Of a stretch of DNA of 64,000 nucleotides, positions 35,200 to 48,316 are shown one piece after another. The first letter of the stretch is position 1, and each line of letters starts with the position of its first letter. The position numbers and the translations under genes are program-made. The notes beneath the pieces were generated by a model, which was given only the letters and a program-made list of their open reading frames with translations, did not search any database and was not told the DNA's origin. The stretch covers positions 124,001-188,000 of the forward strand of contig JAURVB010002664.1 in NCBI GenBank assembly GCA_033002965.1, given 5' to 3'. Origin of the DNA: Piper betle. Taxonomy: Eukaryota > Streptophyta > Magnoliopsida > Piperales > Piperaceae.

Positions 35200-38100
35200 A
35201 CACGTGTATATGTATCTTATGCATTATAAATTCCATATTTCAACATGTTCTAATATTCCTTTTCAGAACATAAGCATATGTTGGGACGTTCTCAAATTGT
35301 AGGATTGTAGGCGTGAACTATATTGACCACGATTGTATGAAGTATATGTTCATGAAAGGGCTTGCAATGCGATGTAATCATGTTTGAGTGTGTGTACTCT
35401 AGTTTTAAATATTACGCCCTGTCATGCCATTTTACCTGATATTATTGAGTGTCGTCTTTAAATTCACCATAATTTAGGTCTTCTTATTATTTTCATTCTT
35501 ATTTAATTTTTTTAATTAAAGTTTTTTACAAAATCCAATTTTTTTGTTAAAAATCACACTATTTTAACCTATATTTAATAAAATATTTTATTTATACTTT
35601 TAAAATTTAGTTAAAATCGACCTATAAATCCAGGGCTATAATGGTAACCCGATTTACAGATTAATCTAATTAAATTGAACAAAAATGGTGAAGAAGTTAC
35701 TAACTATATTAAAAAATTGTGAAAAACTCAATTAATTTAATCAAACTGATTTCAAATATAAATGATAATGATAGAAGGCTCTACCGTAATCATTTCACCC
35801 ATTTAACCAACTTTTATTTAGTCATTTTAAAACTCATCAGTCATCTCTACTTTGACTTTGATTTTAAAATATTTGATTGTTAAAGTTTCTATTTGATGTC
35901 ATTATCAATTTGGGTTTTTCACTTACTTATTTCTCCAATTTGTCACATTAGTTTACCATAATTTAGTTGGTTAAAATAATTTAGATTTTGTGAGTGGAAA
36001 GTTACTTTAAATAAGTATAATTTATAACCTATTTAAAATTATAAGTTTGTGATATGTCAACGGTAAAAACTTAACTTATGATAGAATCTTTTAAACTCTG
36101 TTAATGGCTAGGTAATGGTAAAAAATTTAAATAATGAATAGTTACGATAAATCTATTAACCAAGTCGTAATCGAGCCGTATTGATCGTATTTAAAACTAC
36201 AGTTACAAAAAAAAAAGAAGAGAGGAGCGGGACTCTTTGACAATACTCACGGGAAGTGTATAAATGCGAAGAGCGCGGTTGAGATTTGAGAGGAGCTGGG
36301 GGACGCGAGTGTGGCAGGGGGAGCCTTTCTCATTCATTCACACCCCCATTTCCAGCTGTTTCTGTGTAAATGCTGTTCAAGTTTGAACTTTTCTTCTTCT
36401 CTTGGTCAAGTAATTAATAAAAAAAATTATGGGCATCATGTAATTTATTTATTATTTTCAATGGTCTAATATATACCATCTTGAAAATGTATATTGTAGA
36501 TTGTTTCATGTATCTTAGAATTTTCTTTTAAGGTGAAGGTGTTTACCTGTTGGTGGTAGAGATACCACCCGGTTTGGCTAAGTCGGGACATTATCCGATC
36601 CAAAAATATTGGATTCGTATTTTACCCATATTTATGTGAAAATATTTAATATCATTAAGAGCATGAATATTAAGCAACACGTAAAATCTAGTCATTCTAT
36701 TTAGATTACACGTATGACTGTATTGCTTTGTTATTGGACAAAGTTACGTCTTCATCTGAATACTTTGTAATTTAAAAGCTCATATTAATTATAGGTAACA
36801 TAATGCGAAAGTATCAACTATCGATATTACTAATACTATTATATTCTATTTATACTAATAATTCTTTGTTTGAATGTCCATCATTACCTATTTATTTCAA
36901 TTTAGGCTGGTCTCACAAAATCGTGACTTAATTATATAGACCCAAACCTAAAATTATTAATTGATATTTTGTTTGAATATTTGTCTTTGGTGTAATTAAA
37001 TTAGAATGTACTATTATATATCTCATATAAAAAATATAGTATACTTTCTTGGCTAAAATGAGAAAATATTATAAAAATAAAATTTATATATTTTTGTGTG
37101 AATATGTGTAATTAGATATTATTTGGGTTCAGATTTATTGAAATTAAAATGGGTCCCATGTCCGGTACGAATATAATTTTAAGGTAAATATTATAAAACT
37201 CTGGGTCAGGTTTCGGTCTTCGAAATTGGATATTGGTACCTAGGTAGGGGCTCTACAAATTGGCAGTGTGTATAGGTATCTAATTAATTCGGCAAAAATG
37301 CCAAATTAATTCTTCCATAGAGTACACTGTTAGTTTTGTATTTGTTGATTGTGAAAGGAAAATCCATAATCTCATCACTTAAAATAAGGCAAGGGAGCTA
37401 ATGAAAGATAATCCCCGGTCTTGTTTTTAAATTCTTTTTGCCCAGAAATTTCTTCGATTTATTTTAATTTATGACTTCTCAAATAAAGATCCATGAATAA
37501 TTCTATATTGACAGATTTTATGAATGACTTCCAATTTTATTAAATTATATTATTTTTTCTAATTTAATTAAATCAATATTTTAAAGAAATATAAATTATT
37601 TATTTATTAATTTTAAGTGTCAGTAAAGAACAATAAAAACTAATTTTATATAATTATTTATTTACTTAATTAAAAAAATAATACTATAAATATTTTATAT
37701 TGATTTAGAGTTGACTACGAGTGGTTGAGCCAGTCTAAATTCCAAGTTTTTAACCTATTAAAGACTAAGAATAATGCCACCAATACTGTTCACAAATACC
37801 AATTATTAGTTTTCAAACTCTTAAATACTCAGAATTATGTAGTTCAGAATCAGTTCATCAAAACCTCATTAAATTAGCAGCATTTCATCAAATGCACACC
37901 TTATTTGACTCAAGTTTCTTTAGAAAATGATGGGGAAAAAAAGAACACAAATCAAAGGTCAAATTAAACACTGTTATATCAAGTAGTTGACCTGTTAGAG
38001 TCGACAAAAGTTGAGCCGTGATCGAGCTGGGCAGTATCTGTGATTAAGGAATAAAAAAGATGAGCTAAAATCATAAACTATAAGGTCTCGTAAAACGTAC

Positions 38101-39955
38101 AACTTAGGACATCGATTTGTCTCTTCTATACTCTATTATTGTACGCTACTTGGAGTCCATGTTTATTTAGTTGGAGATCCCAATATCATTATATTATAAC
38201 CTTAAATATACCCATAAAAAAACTTAAAAACTCATATATCACATGGTTTTAAAGCTACTTTTCAAGTCTAAAAATTTCACGAGTCAACTTTACTCAGTTA
38301 CTTTCCGAATTCAAACTCAATAAATGAATCTCTGTTTACAACTTTTATAATTGACTCTCGAGTTTTTCTGATTTACTGCGAGTTAAATATAAAAGGTTTT
38401 GAAGATTTTTTTAAATTTAATTAAATTAATAATTTAAAATAGTATAAATTATTTATTTATCAATTTTAAATATCAAAAGGAAACAATATCACTAATTAAT
38501 TTGATATATCAATTTGCTTTTTGGATTGAAAAATTAATATATATGACTATGAGTCAATTAGAGTTGACTTTTACTCTATAGCTTGGCAAATTGACTTTTA
38601 ATCTCGAGTTTTTAAATTTTGATATTTGTTAATAGCCCCAACAAACTAATATGATTCATGACTTCCAAGTAGTTGAATAGGGACAGCATCGGTGTCACGA
38701 TATTATTAGGTGAAAAAATGAGTGTTAATTAATTAGTGATTGACATAGATAGATGCATGGATGAATGTTATATATAGAGAGAGACGTGTGGGCATATTAT
38801 GTGGTGCCCACAATAACAGCAACACTATTATTGTTGTTATTTTTATACTATTGGTTCAAAGTCGAGCTTCCAGCTCAATGCAATTAGGCACACATGAGTA
38901 GTGATCAATTGGAGGACATTACTATCTTAAAGCTTTTAACATGAGCTGCATGTGGAAATTTGAGGTGGGTGAGCATAGGTCTCGGTTACATCTCCATCAA
39001 ATCTTTGATTTAATATATACTAAGAATTTAGATGATTTTTTAAGACAGTATTCGCCCTACAGGGGTGTTTATCCATCTGGTATTGGTATTGTTAAATTAA
39101 AATTAAATTTATAAACCAAGCCCATAATTTACCTTCTAAATTTTTACTATTTATATCAAACCTGGTCATTTATGATTGAGTTAAAACTAAACCCAACTAT
39201 TTATACCATTTTCGATAAATAATCGGGTTTATACGGGTACCCATTTGAATATTAATTATGTTGTATATACTTATCATACAAGTTCTAATTAAACAGTGGA
39301 ATTGAGTAACAAGCTAGCGTTACAATTTAAATATATAAAATGGATACTTGGTGAATTTTTAGTAAAAGGTAGCTTAAAAATTTATCATTGATTTTATTGA
39401 TCTTCACCATTGATTTTTTTACTAAAATTAGAATTAATAAGAGAGGAAGCAGAGTACTTTGCCCTCATAGATGGAAGCTAACTCACTTGACTTCGGAAGA
39501 GCTGGCCAGTAGTTGCTTATAAGTCCAATTGTGATGTTCTTTTCGCTGACAAGAGTGTTATTCTAGGATGTGGAGGCCCAGAAAAATCACAACTAATTAA
39601 CCAGTCTTTTTCAAATACTCCAATATACTTGCAGCAGCAGCTTGAAGAATGGTTCTTATGTAATCTAGTACAATTTTTTGTATGATATACCCAACAGTCT
39701 ACCTCGGACTTGTATGGCTTTTATGACCTAAGGGCCAATGGTAGTTGGATATGGAGAAGATACAACAATATAGCTCATGAGCTTGTTTCTGAAGCAAGTC
39801 TTGTATGTTGCCTCTCTTCAATGACAGTTTCTTTTGCAGCTCTACCTTGTATGACTAAGCTGCTCAACTTAAGCTTTCAACGTATTGAGTTAGGATGGAT
39901 GGGCTACTAACAAGTTACAAATTGTATTATCTCATGTATTTCTACGTTCTACGTA
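35199..39955. other. long AT-rich intergenic stretch, no gene identified
   Basis: Dominated by A/T runs. A TATAAAT at 36259-36265, followed by GC-richer sequence and a pyrimidine-rich stretch to about 36410, resembles a promoter and leader, but no coding sequence follows. Two AT-rich blocks at 37530-37740 and 38390-38590 share the order TTTAATTAAAT, ATAAATTATTTATTTAT, then AGAGTTGACT, so they may be old copies of one repeat. The short frame at 39710-39910 has no firm match. Confidence 0.4.
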
Positions 39956-41106
39956 TCAAACATCCAAACAATCTTGTTTGTTCAACTTCCCTTGGTTATC
40001 ACCAACAGTACTATCATCTTCAATGGCGGGAACTGTTCTTTTCCGGAACCAATGTCGCCTCCACAGCAACACAATTTCTTCAATGGGTACACCCTTGGTT
40101 TCCAGTAGAAATAGGTACACGAGTATAGCCATCAAAGTAATCCAACCAGCAAAGAAGAGGAAGATCAGATACTTGAACGAGCACAGCAACGAGAGAAAAG
40201 ATTGTGCTATGACAAGAACCATATTTAGCTCCGCCTGGGGAGCGACGCCGGTGGAGACGCCGTGCGTCTCCACCGTGGATCATCCCGGAATCGACGGTGG
40301 AGACGCACGGCGTCTCCACCGGCGTCGTTCCCGGGCGGAGCTAAAATTTTTTCCTATGACAAATGTGAAGAAAGATTGACTGACACTGTTATGCTCTGGC
40401 CTGAAGACCTAGTTTCAAGTGGGAATATTTCACTAGGAATGGTCCAACCAAGAGGCCCCCATGACCACCCAAAAGCAGCAACAAACAAACATATGACAAT
40501 CAGCACTGCTATTGAATCCCCCTTTGACAGCTCTTTCTCACTGCTAAATTTCAGACCCAAGATTATGGCCACAACCACCTGATCATTCAATTACAAAGAG
40601 GTGAAAAATCAAACATACCATCAAAATTATTAGATTGGTTAGCATGCAATTACCTGACATATGACCATCTAAACTCCAACACCAAGCAATAGAACTCTTC
40701 CACCCCATCTATCAACAGTTGCTATGGAAACAAGGGTGGAAAGTGCAAGTACAGCACCAGTCATCACAGAGGAGTAAAGTGAAGCATTGCCACCAAAACC
40801 CATGCTCTGGAACAAGACAGGAGCATAGAAGAGGATGGAGTTTATGCCTGTGAGGATTTGAAATGCAGGCATGAGAATGGCCATGACCAATTGAGGCCTA
40901 TTCCTTGGCTCCAATATGTTCCTAAAAGGGTGTTTGATAGAATTCGCCAGAGCGCTCGCATCAATCATGTCTTCAAACTCCGCCTCTACAATCGACGTTC
41001 CTCGAATTTTTTCGAGAACTCGCCGGCCTCGATCTTTCAGGGCGCACTCGATGAGGCTGTTGGGCGTCTCCGGAAGGAGGAAGCCGCCCACCGTCATCAG
41101 AAATGC
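39956..41106 (-). pseudogene. monosaccharide/H+ symporter (STP-type MFS) pseudogene, C-terminal half
   Basis: STP proteins import hexoses with protons across the plasma membrane via 12 helices. The first exon present (41106-40654) encodes FLLPETPNSLIE, QLVMAILMPAFQILTGINSI, FYAPVLFQSMGF and DRWGGR. It starts at an acceptor (ACAAAG before GCATTTCTG) and ends at CAG/GTAATT. After a 75-bp intron the last exon (40578-39956) encodes [20 protein letters not shown], the family signature, then LFFAGWITLMAILVYLFLLE with ETKGVPIEE. Defects: the N-terminal ~200 residues are absent (no exon found upstream to 42400), a TAG replaces Gln just before the splice donor, and a MITE (40217-40353) splits the helix after SITVSVN. 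The reading frame on both sides of the MITE is otherwise well kept, so decay is fairly recent. Confidence 0.85.
40217..40353. mobile_element. Mutator-type hairpin MITE in the symporter pseudogene
   Basis: A 137-bp element flanked by perfect 9-bp duplications CTATGACAA (40208-40216 and 40354-40362). Nine bases is the hallmark of Mutator-like transposases. Its arms form an almost perfect inverted repeat: TTTAGCTCCGCC(T/C)GGG followed by GACGCCGGTGGAGACGCCGT on one side is mirrored on the other, with a ~16-nt loop near 40277-40292. The outermost ~12 bases pair less well. It has no coding capacity. Confidence 0.88.
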
Positions 41107-42400
41107 CTTTGTTAAAAAATTGATTTCTTTTTTTATATATATAACTTAACATATCTGTAAAATATTTCATAAAGCACATTACATTTTCTTATAAATGACA
41201 ATAATTATCATAAAAAATTAAATTTTTATATACAATATTCAAGCTTGATTTGTTAATTTGGATGGGGATTATATTCAGGTATAAATTTACATGAAAGAAA
41301 TTAGTTTCGGCTAGTGCAGATCTTCATATATCAAGTTAATATGAGCGAATTGCTTACAGGAATAGCGGTGGCCCACTGTTTCACTAGGTCGGGCCCCGCC
41401 CATGACAAGCCACCCCGAAAGACGGGGCAGGACAAGTCTCTCCGGGAGAACTTGACCTGGCCAAGTTAGGGCCCTCCGGCCTAACCCCTTTTTATATTAT
41501 TTTAATACCTTTTTTTAATAATATTTATAAAATATTTTAAATAATAAATGAACTCTTATAGGAAATATGTGCTCCTTAAAATAATTGCATTTGAGATCCC
41601 CACGACTCTCCATATTGGCCCAGCCTACGGCCGTAATGACTAAGCCTATCACAGCGGTTTGCGGTTAAGCCTAGCTCGAGTATGTACTTTCTTTTATAAC
41701 CACGCAATCATCATAAATTATAAAAATATATTTTTAATTATTTAAGTACTTAAAAATAGAAGTGCTAATAGCTCGATTGAATTCAAGTTTGACTTAATTA
41801 TGTTTGAGCCAAAGCTCAACTCGAATCAAGCAAGCAAGAGCACAAGCACACTTCCATTTGATTCAATTCGAATATTGATGATTTACAATAGATACAATAT
41901 CTTACATATTTTTTATAGTCATTTGTATAAAATGAAAAAATATAATAAATATAATTACATCGTAATAATATTTTACATGATAATATAATATTTTTATTCC
42001 CAAACAAACAATTTAGCGTATAATTGAATTGATTCCTACTATTTAAACTTTTATAATTAATTTTAAGAAAAATCAAGGTGAATTGTACTTTATATAATTT
42101 ATATGAGTATTTGCACAGATTTAAACTTATTCATTCACGTGAATAAATTTTGAAACATTCTGAAAAAATAACTTATCCATTCACGTGAATAAGTTTTGAA
42201 AGATTTTAAAAATATCTTTAACTATTTAAAATTTGCCTAAGGATATTTTTTAAAAAGAAGTTAGAGGAAAAGATTTATACAATTCTGAAACTTCTTTTGG
42301 AAAAAATATTGAGCCGGTTATAATTCTACGCCAGGTAAAGATGAAACAAAATGACTTTTAACATCTATAAAACATTAAGTTTAATTATTAAAGAAGGCGG
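41107..42400. other. intergenic sequence with a short tandem repeat
   Basis: No gene or exon is recognised upstream of the symporter remnant. At 42118-42205 a ~55-bp unit containing the palindromic ATTCACGTGAAT occurs twice (near 42133 and 42181). A GC-richer block at 41370-41500 (GGGCCCCGCCC, ACCCCGAAAG) may be repeat-derived. Confidence 0.4.
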
Positions 42401-44799
42401 TAGAAAATTTTCAAAGAAAAAATAAATTTGTGTTTATTACTACAGAGAAGAGAAAGAATGAACCAGAAGAAATGCTGCTGCCACGAAGGAACGAAGAAGT
42501 TGATTCCCAGTAGTGCATGCCTACGACGTACCCACTTGCCGCTCCCCGCCCTCTTTGCCTTGAAGCTTGTAGAGAAGAGAAAGGTTGCTGCGATTGTCAT
42601 TGCCAAACCTCACCTCGTTGCTGCCCATGAAGCGGAAAGCCAGAGTCTTGTGCGGTCTCAAGGGAGCACTATTAGAGCCTCACACACACTGCTATTTGAG
42701 TTCTGCCTCGGTGAAGCCTTGCCTCGCTGCTCGCTGCTACGAAGGAGTTCGCCAAAGCATCACTAGCCAGAGAGGAGATCCATCCTAGTTGCTGTTGGGG
42801 GATGAGTTCGTGAAGCCAAGGAGCCTCTTTCGCTATCCTGCTGTCAACCTGCTGAGAAGCCTACCGACGACTTGCTGCTACGAAAGAGCCATCACCGGAG
42901 TACACCCCTTGCTATCCAATCTTGCCGCTTGCTGCTACTACCTTGCCGTTTGGAGGATTGTTGCTGCAGTGCCACGTTGTGAAATGCCCCTGCCGGATTG
43001 GAAGTCATCATTTTGGAGCACTGCCAAGGAGTTGCCTTCCTGTTGGAGTCTTACCGCCAAAGTGCTCTCCCTCTTTTGGAGATTGCCGAACCAACAACCA
43101 TCAACCAAGCCGTTGCCTTGAAGGAGTTCCTACCGTGGAGTCTCGCTGTCAAACTTCTACTCCCCACCGGAGCCCTATCCAGATCCCACTGGAAATTCAC
43201 CACCACCAGCCCTCTCTTCCACCGGCATTGGTGATCCATTCCCCCCGCTAGAGCCTCCCTGGAGCCTTCCAACGACGAGGAGAAAGGTTACCCAGTTTAT
43301 CATTTCGCAGGTTTTGAGACCCTCTTCACACAACTTTTACGGCCAACGGTTCCATGCCAGTGCAAGAACCCTGACTTGAAGGTCACACTTCCATCTCCTG
43401 TCCCAGGCCTTGAAATGCCGCAGCCGACCCATGCCGTCGCCAGAATCTCGCTGTGAATTATCCCGCCAGAGCAAGAAAACCGGAGAAAGGAAAAGCCAGA
43501 GCAGGAAGTAGTAGTGAAAGGCCGACTTCGCTACCCAGTTTGTCATTTCGTCCCCGGCCCCGGAATGGTGTCCAATGTGAAGCTTGTAAAATTTAATATT
43601 TGGATTTGGGTGGAGTCCTACGGGAGTTAGATGCTGCCATTGCCAGAATTTGGAAGTAAAGTGTTAACCGGAGAAGGGAGAAAACAGAGGTTCATCTTGC
43701 TGAGTAGCGAAGCTTGGAACTTTCTTGCCTGGAGAAGGATTCCCATCCACAGCGTGCCCTCACCGTCCATTTCTGAAGTTACTAATAGCCATGGTCACTA
43801 GAGGATCATTGACGACGCTAAAGAAGAAGCCCACACGACAGAGGTGTTGCTACTAAAAAGCAGAGGTGTTCAACATTGGAAGAAGAAGAAGAAGCATAAC
43901 AGGAGATTTTCATCTTTTTGCTGCTAGACCTGAGGTTTTCCGTCCCACGGGAGTTGCTCCACTGAAGTCACCATATCTACTAGATTAGTCGAGCTTTAAT
44001 CACCAACGATTGCTGTTGTGCGCTGTCTTCGCTAGAGCAGGGGTGCAACGCTTCAAATCTATCGCCGCTTTCCAGTGGTTACCATAGTTTGCCTATTGGA
44101 TTCCCCTCATTGATACCTTCTAAAGACAACTCTCACTACCCGCTGAGAAATTGTTGCCGTCACCGGAGGTGGAGTCCTGAACACCGGAGATGGCAAGGAT
44201 AACGTTGTGGAGGAAGATGGTGTTTGGAGGATAATCGGGTCCGGACCCGTTACTGTATATCCGCTTGGATATTGTTTACCCGGCAACTTTTTGCACTTGA
44301 GCACATCAGCGAGTATTGTCCATGGGTGCTGTCAAACAAATTACTTGTAGACCAAGCCGATTCAATTCAGATCAATTTAAATTTCAGCTCGGAATTTATT
44401 TTAAGATATTTCCTTGCTCCGATTTGTGTAAAATTTTGTATATGACGACTTTTTCCTATTTAGGTTGTAACACCGAAATCAAATTTTTTGTAAGGGACAG
44501 GCTATGTATAGGTTAAAAAGTTAAAGTGGTAAAAATTTTACTAAGATTTGTAATTTATGAAGGAATTGAAAATTAGTGGATTGTGAGTACCAATCTCACC
44601 ATTGATTGTCTTAGGGATTCAAGTTGAACCCTAAAGAACCACGTAAAATTTCCTGCATGTTATTTTGTGTATGTGATATTCTATTTTTATCGTACTATTT
44701 CTTTGCGTGGGAAGGGCGCCTCGGTCCCACCGAACCTTCAAACCCAGATCAAAAGACGCAATCTACAGGGGCACACAATCCCGCGTCTGAACATATTTT
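42400..44799 (+). repeat. putative 5' LTR/leader of a Tat-type gypsy element
   Basis: A moderately GC-rich region with many CTTGCCG/GCTGCTAC words lies directly before a TGGCAACTCCACTAGGAA motif at 44800. In Tat-lineage elements TGGCGACTCC(A/G)CTGGGGA follows the 5' LTR and acts as primer-binding site. The region is therefore probably the LTR. Its left boundary and any matching 3' LTR were not found in the window. Open frames here are not convincing. Confidence 0.45.
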
Positions 44800-44865
44800 T
44801 GGCAACTCCACTAGGAACCATCGAGAGGTAGCAGTGTAGTTTGAAGAGATAATGTGTACGAAAAG

Positions 44866-46680
44866 ATGGCCCCCGAGACCAGAAATTTTGCAAGACAAAA
44901 AAGCACTAGTGAAGGAGAACCTTCCAACGCACTTGCAACAAATCAGCTTGAAATACAAGTACAATCCACTGTAAATGTGGGCGAGCCAGCAGCCCACATT
45001 TGCAACATGAAAACCCAAACTGGAATGAAGAACTTTGAGAATGGATTAGACAACTTGAATCGGTACTTGACGATGCACTCGCTTTAAATAGGCGAGCCAC
45101 TGTTGCAATGGGAAGTGCATCCAGAAGAGAAGATGCCAACCCAGCAAATCGGTGAAGTCCAGACGAAATGGACCAGCTAGCCAACCAATCGATAACAAGC
45201 ATTCTTATGGCGCCATAGGAAAGGCCTTTGGCGACCACCCCAACCAACATGGATTTGTCAAACACCCCTCGAGTAAATAACATGTTTTCTCATGTCTCAA
45301 GATCCATGTCACAAACATCCCCTTTGATAATTTCACCGTCCGAGCCAAGTTAGACTCAACACTATCCCACAATGCAATCGGGTCGGACTGAACATGGTTT
45401 CTACAGCCGCCTCACTACGAGCCACTGTACCTATACCCATGGTACAACCCTGCTATCCCCCAATCTTCGATTTCTATGGTGTTTCCACCACCGATTACCA
45501 CCACGGTGCCCATCCCAACAGCGCCGCCTTTGGTGTCAATGGTTCAACCATCATTTCCCGCCACAGTTAGTTATCCTCTACTAGTCTATCTTACAACTGT
45601 TCCAGTGGTGCCAGTTACACCAGTTGTATCGGTTCAAAATGCCCACTTTGATGATTTGAAAGCCGCAATGGATGCACAAACCATATTGATTGCCGCGCTG
45701 ATAGTGCATAAGGATAAAGAACCAAGTGAAGCAGTAAAACATTTTTGTCCTTTAGCTAATGAAGTTTACACAGAAAACTTGCCAGAAAAATACAAGCGCC
45801 CAAACTTCACAGAGTTCAACGGAGATAGCAATCCTGGAGATCGCATTACAATCTTTGAGATTGAGTGTTGAGCAATTGCAACAAATGAGAATTTAAAGCT
45901 GCAGCAATTTCCTACATCCCTCAATGGCAATGCCTTAAGATGGTTCAATAACCACCCTCTCGGATCAATTAGTTTATCGGATAAGTGTGTTGAACAATTC
46001 ACAAAACATTTTTAGTTAATGGAAATCCTAGTAAAGATAGAATACTTATGACAATGTCAAAGAGAACCGAGCCAGCAATTTTCAACATATGTGAAGAGGT
46101 TTAGAAGCCTAACATCTTAGATGGAAGAGACCCTTGACATTAAGGAACTTGTAGAGATTTGTGCAATGAATGCCGGACTGGCTGCTTGGTTCTTAAGTAG
46201 TGCGCAATGCAACACTTTTGAATAACTTTTTTAAAGGGTGTTAATCTTTGAGGAACTTGGAAGGGTTTCTACTTCCTTGAAGAATGCTAAGGTATCAACA
46301 AATGTTGTCATTGAACTCAACGAGCAAGGTCGGCAAAAACAACAATGGAACAACAACGAAGGGCAAAAAGCTGCACCCTGACAATGGCGCGAATGGAGGA
46401 ATATAGATGATTACACCTTCAATGTTAGAGATACCAAAAGGTGGTTCGATGTTTTGGTTAAGTAAGGAAAGATTACACCATGGACACCAAAGAATCCGCC
46501 AAAGCAGGAGGACGAGAAGAAAGATAATTTATGCTGATACCATCAAATGGCTGGCCACCAGACAGTTAAATGTCAGAACATAATGGAGAAAATTTAAGAA
46601 TTACTCAATAAAGGGGAAATCAAATATAAAGCTCCCACAACACAAAAGGCACCAACAGCCAATGTTATGACGGCAAGTCA
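44866..46680 (+). pseudogene. Tat-type element gag remnant
   Basis: Frames beginning MAPETRNFARQ (44866) and continuing through 45476-45871 (YKRPNFTEFNGDSNPGDRI) and 45880-46010 (FPTSLNGNALRWFNN) match the capsid domain order of Tat gag. A C..H..C remnant of a zinc knuckle (HQMAGHQTVKC) lies near 46540-46575. At least six stops and several frame changes are present. The next open stretch (46667-46882) is a Lys/Glu-rich linker. Confidence 0.65.
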
Positions 46681-46882
46681 TTTGACCTCACCGTTGAAGG
46701 TGCAAGGCGAAGAAAAAGAAAAAGATGAACTAAGCAAGGGCAAGGAGCCCGAGGAAGAGAAGTTGGAAAAGGAAAAACAACCTCAAAGAAATGAAAGTAA
46801 GAAGGAGGAGGCTCCTTTGAGTTCAGCGAAAGAAGGAAAGAGGGTTTCCTCTCCTTCCACACCAAAAAAGGAAGTTGATTGA

Positions 46883-48081
46883 ATGACAATTATAAAAAAG
46901 TTAAGGAAGATACCTGAGTTAGTGCACATGTTTGACGTGTTGCACTTCTCACCCATTGCCCAGTTCACAATTGAACAAGCTTTGTCAGAATTTGTAATTA
47001 GAAAAGGAGAAGATGGTTTCTTTATGAACTCAAGTGGAATAAAAGACTACATCACAGATGTAGAATACTTGGAATATCCTTTGCCTGTTTTAACTAGAGT
47101 AAATAAGGAACAAAGATCCAGTACTAACCGGTCTTGGCTACATGTTGACGATACTTTACCAATGCCAGCTAGAATCATCACTTTCTCCAACAACGATTTG
47201 TGTCACCCTGAGCCCAACCACAATCGACCATTATTTGTTAGTCTGGAACACCGATACAAGCTTGTTCGGCAAGCACTTGTGAAACAAGGATCATCAATCA
47301 ATATTCTTCTTATTCAGTGTTGTTTGAATTGGGTTATACTAAGGAAAACCTCATGCCAGATAATACCACAATCAATTCAGTGTCTCATGTACCATGTGAG
47401 TCATGGGGAACGGTGTGTTTACACATCTCTATTGGTCCTTTTAGTTTACCACATATATTTCACAATCTAGAAGTTGATCCAATGTGGCAGATGCTTTTTG
47501 GGCAACTATGGATTCATGACCACCGATGCATGCCATCTTCGTGGCACCAATGCATTAAAGTTGCACCCAGTAAAGGAGGCCAGATCCTAGTTTGGGGGCT
47601 CCGAAACCCATTTGCTCTTGAGGAAGCGCACTTTGTGGATGCCGCATTCTTCATGGAGGGAAATGTCCTGAAGTTGGCTCGAGCACAACCATCTAGTCAT
47701 ATCTATCCTGCTACACTTGATTTGCCAGACTTTATTAAACCAACAACTAATTATCCACCGCCGAAGCCTCCTAAAGTAGCAAAATTACACAAGTTGCCAC
47801 TTCCATTGGTACTGGCAATTTCACCAAGACCGGAAGCTTCATTAGTACCTTTAAAGGTAACAGTGCATTCAGGACAACCAAAGCAAAAAATTAAAGATAT
47901 GCCATCGCTCCAAAAAGTGCAAAGTCAAGAAGAGAAAGATCACATGGTAATTGAGGATGCTGCCATGGTATTAGGACAATGGGAAATGCCAGTGATGAAC
48001 TTTTGTGAGAAGGTCATTTACTTGGACGAAAAAAAATACAATTCATTAGATGAATTTGAGATCATAACCTTGGAACCGTAA
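46883..48081 (+). pseudogene. Tat-type element protease region
   Basis: The block HNRPLFVS followed by KQGSSINIL (47287-47304 for GSSINI) aligns with the Tat protease site, where an Asp normally precedes the G-S-S. Here the triplet before Gln-Gly is Lys, so the catalytic Asp appears lost. A frame change near 47317 moves the following conserved part (FELGYTKENLMP, then HVPCESWGTV) into the frame that stays open to 48081. The protease is therefore inactive on two grounds. Confidence 0.6.
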
Positions 48082-48316
48082 GATTCAATCATGTCAAAAT
48101 TATTTCCTTATTGCATATCAAGTGAAAATAAAGGATCAATGTGATCATGGTTTGTGGGAGTAATATCACATGAAGAGGGACTACAAGATAAAAAAAACAA
48201 CAAGCACCAAGTTATTTTGAAGATAGAGTTACTCTAATAGCAGAACGACTTCTGGAAATCAATTTGGGAACTTATCAAGAGCCCCGTCCAAATTTTTTGG
48301 ATCAAGTTTAGAAGAA

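Noticed and set aside
39710..39910. A 66-codon frame that vaguely recalls a retroelement RNase H tail
   Set aside because: The similarity is only a few residues and cannot be supported without a search.
42388..43546. Several frames of 60-112 codons that might suggest a host gene
   Set aside because: Frames change repeatedly and no domain is recognisable. The position directly before a Tat-type primer-site motif favours LTR or leader sequence.
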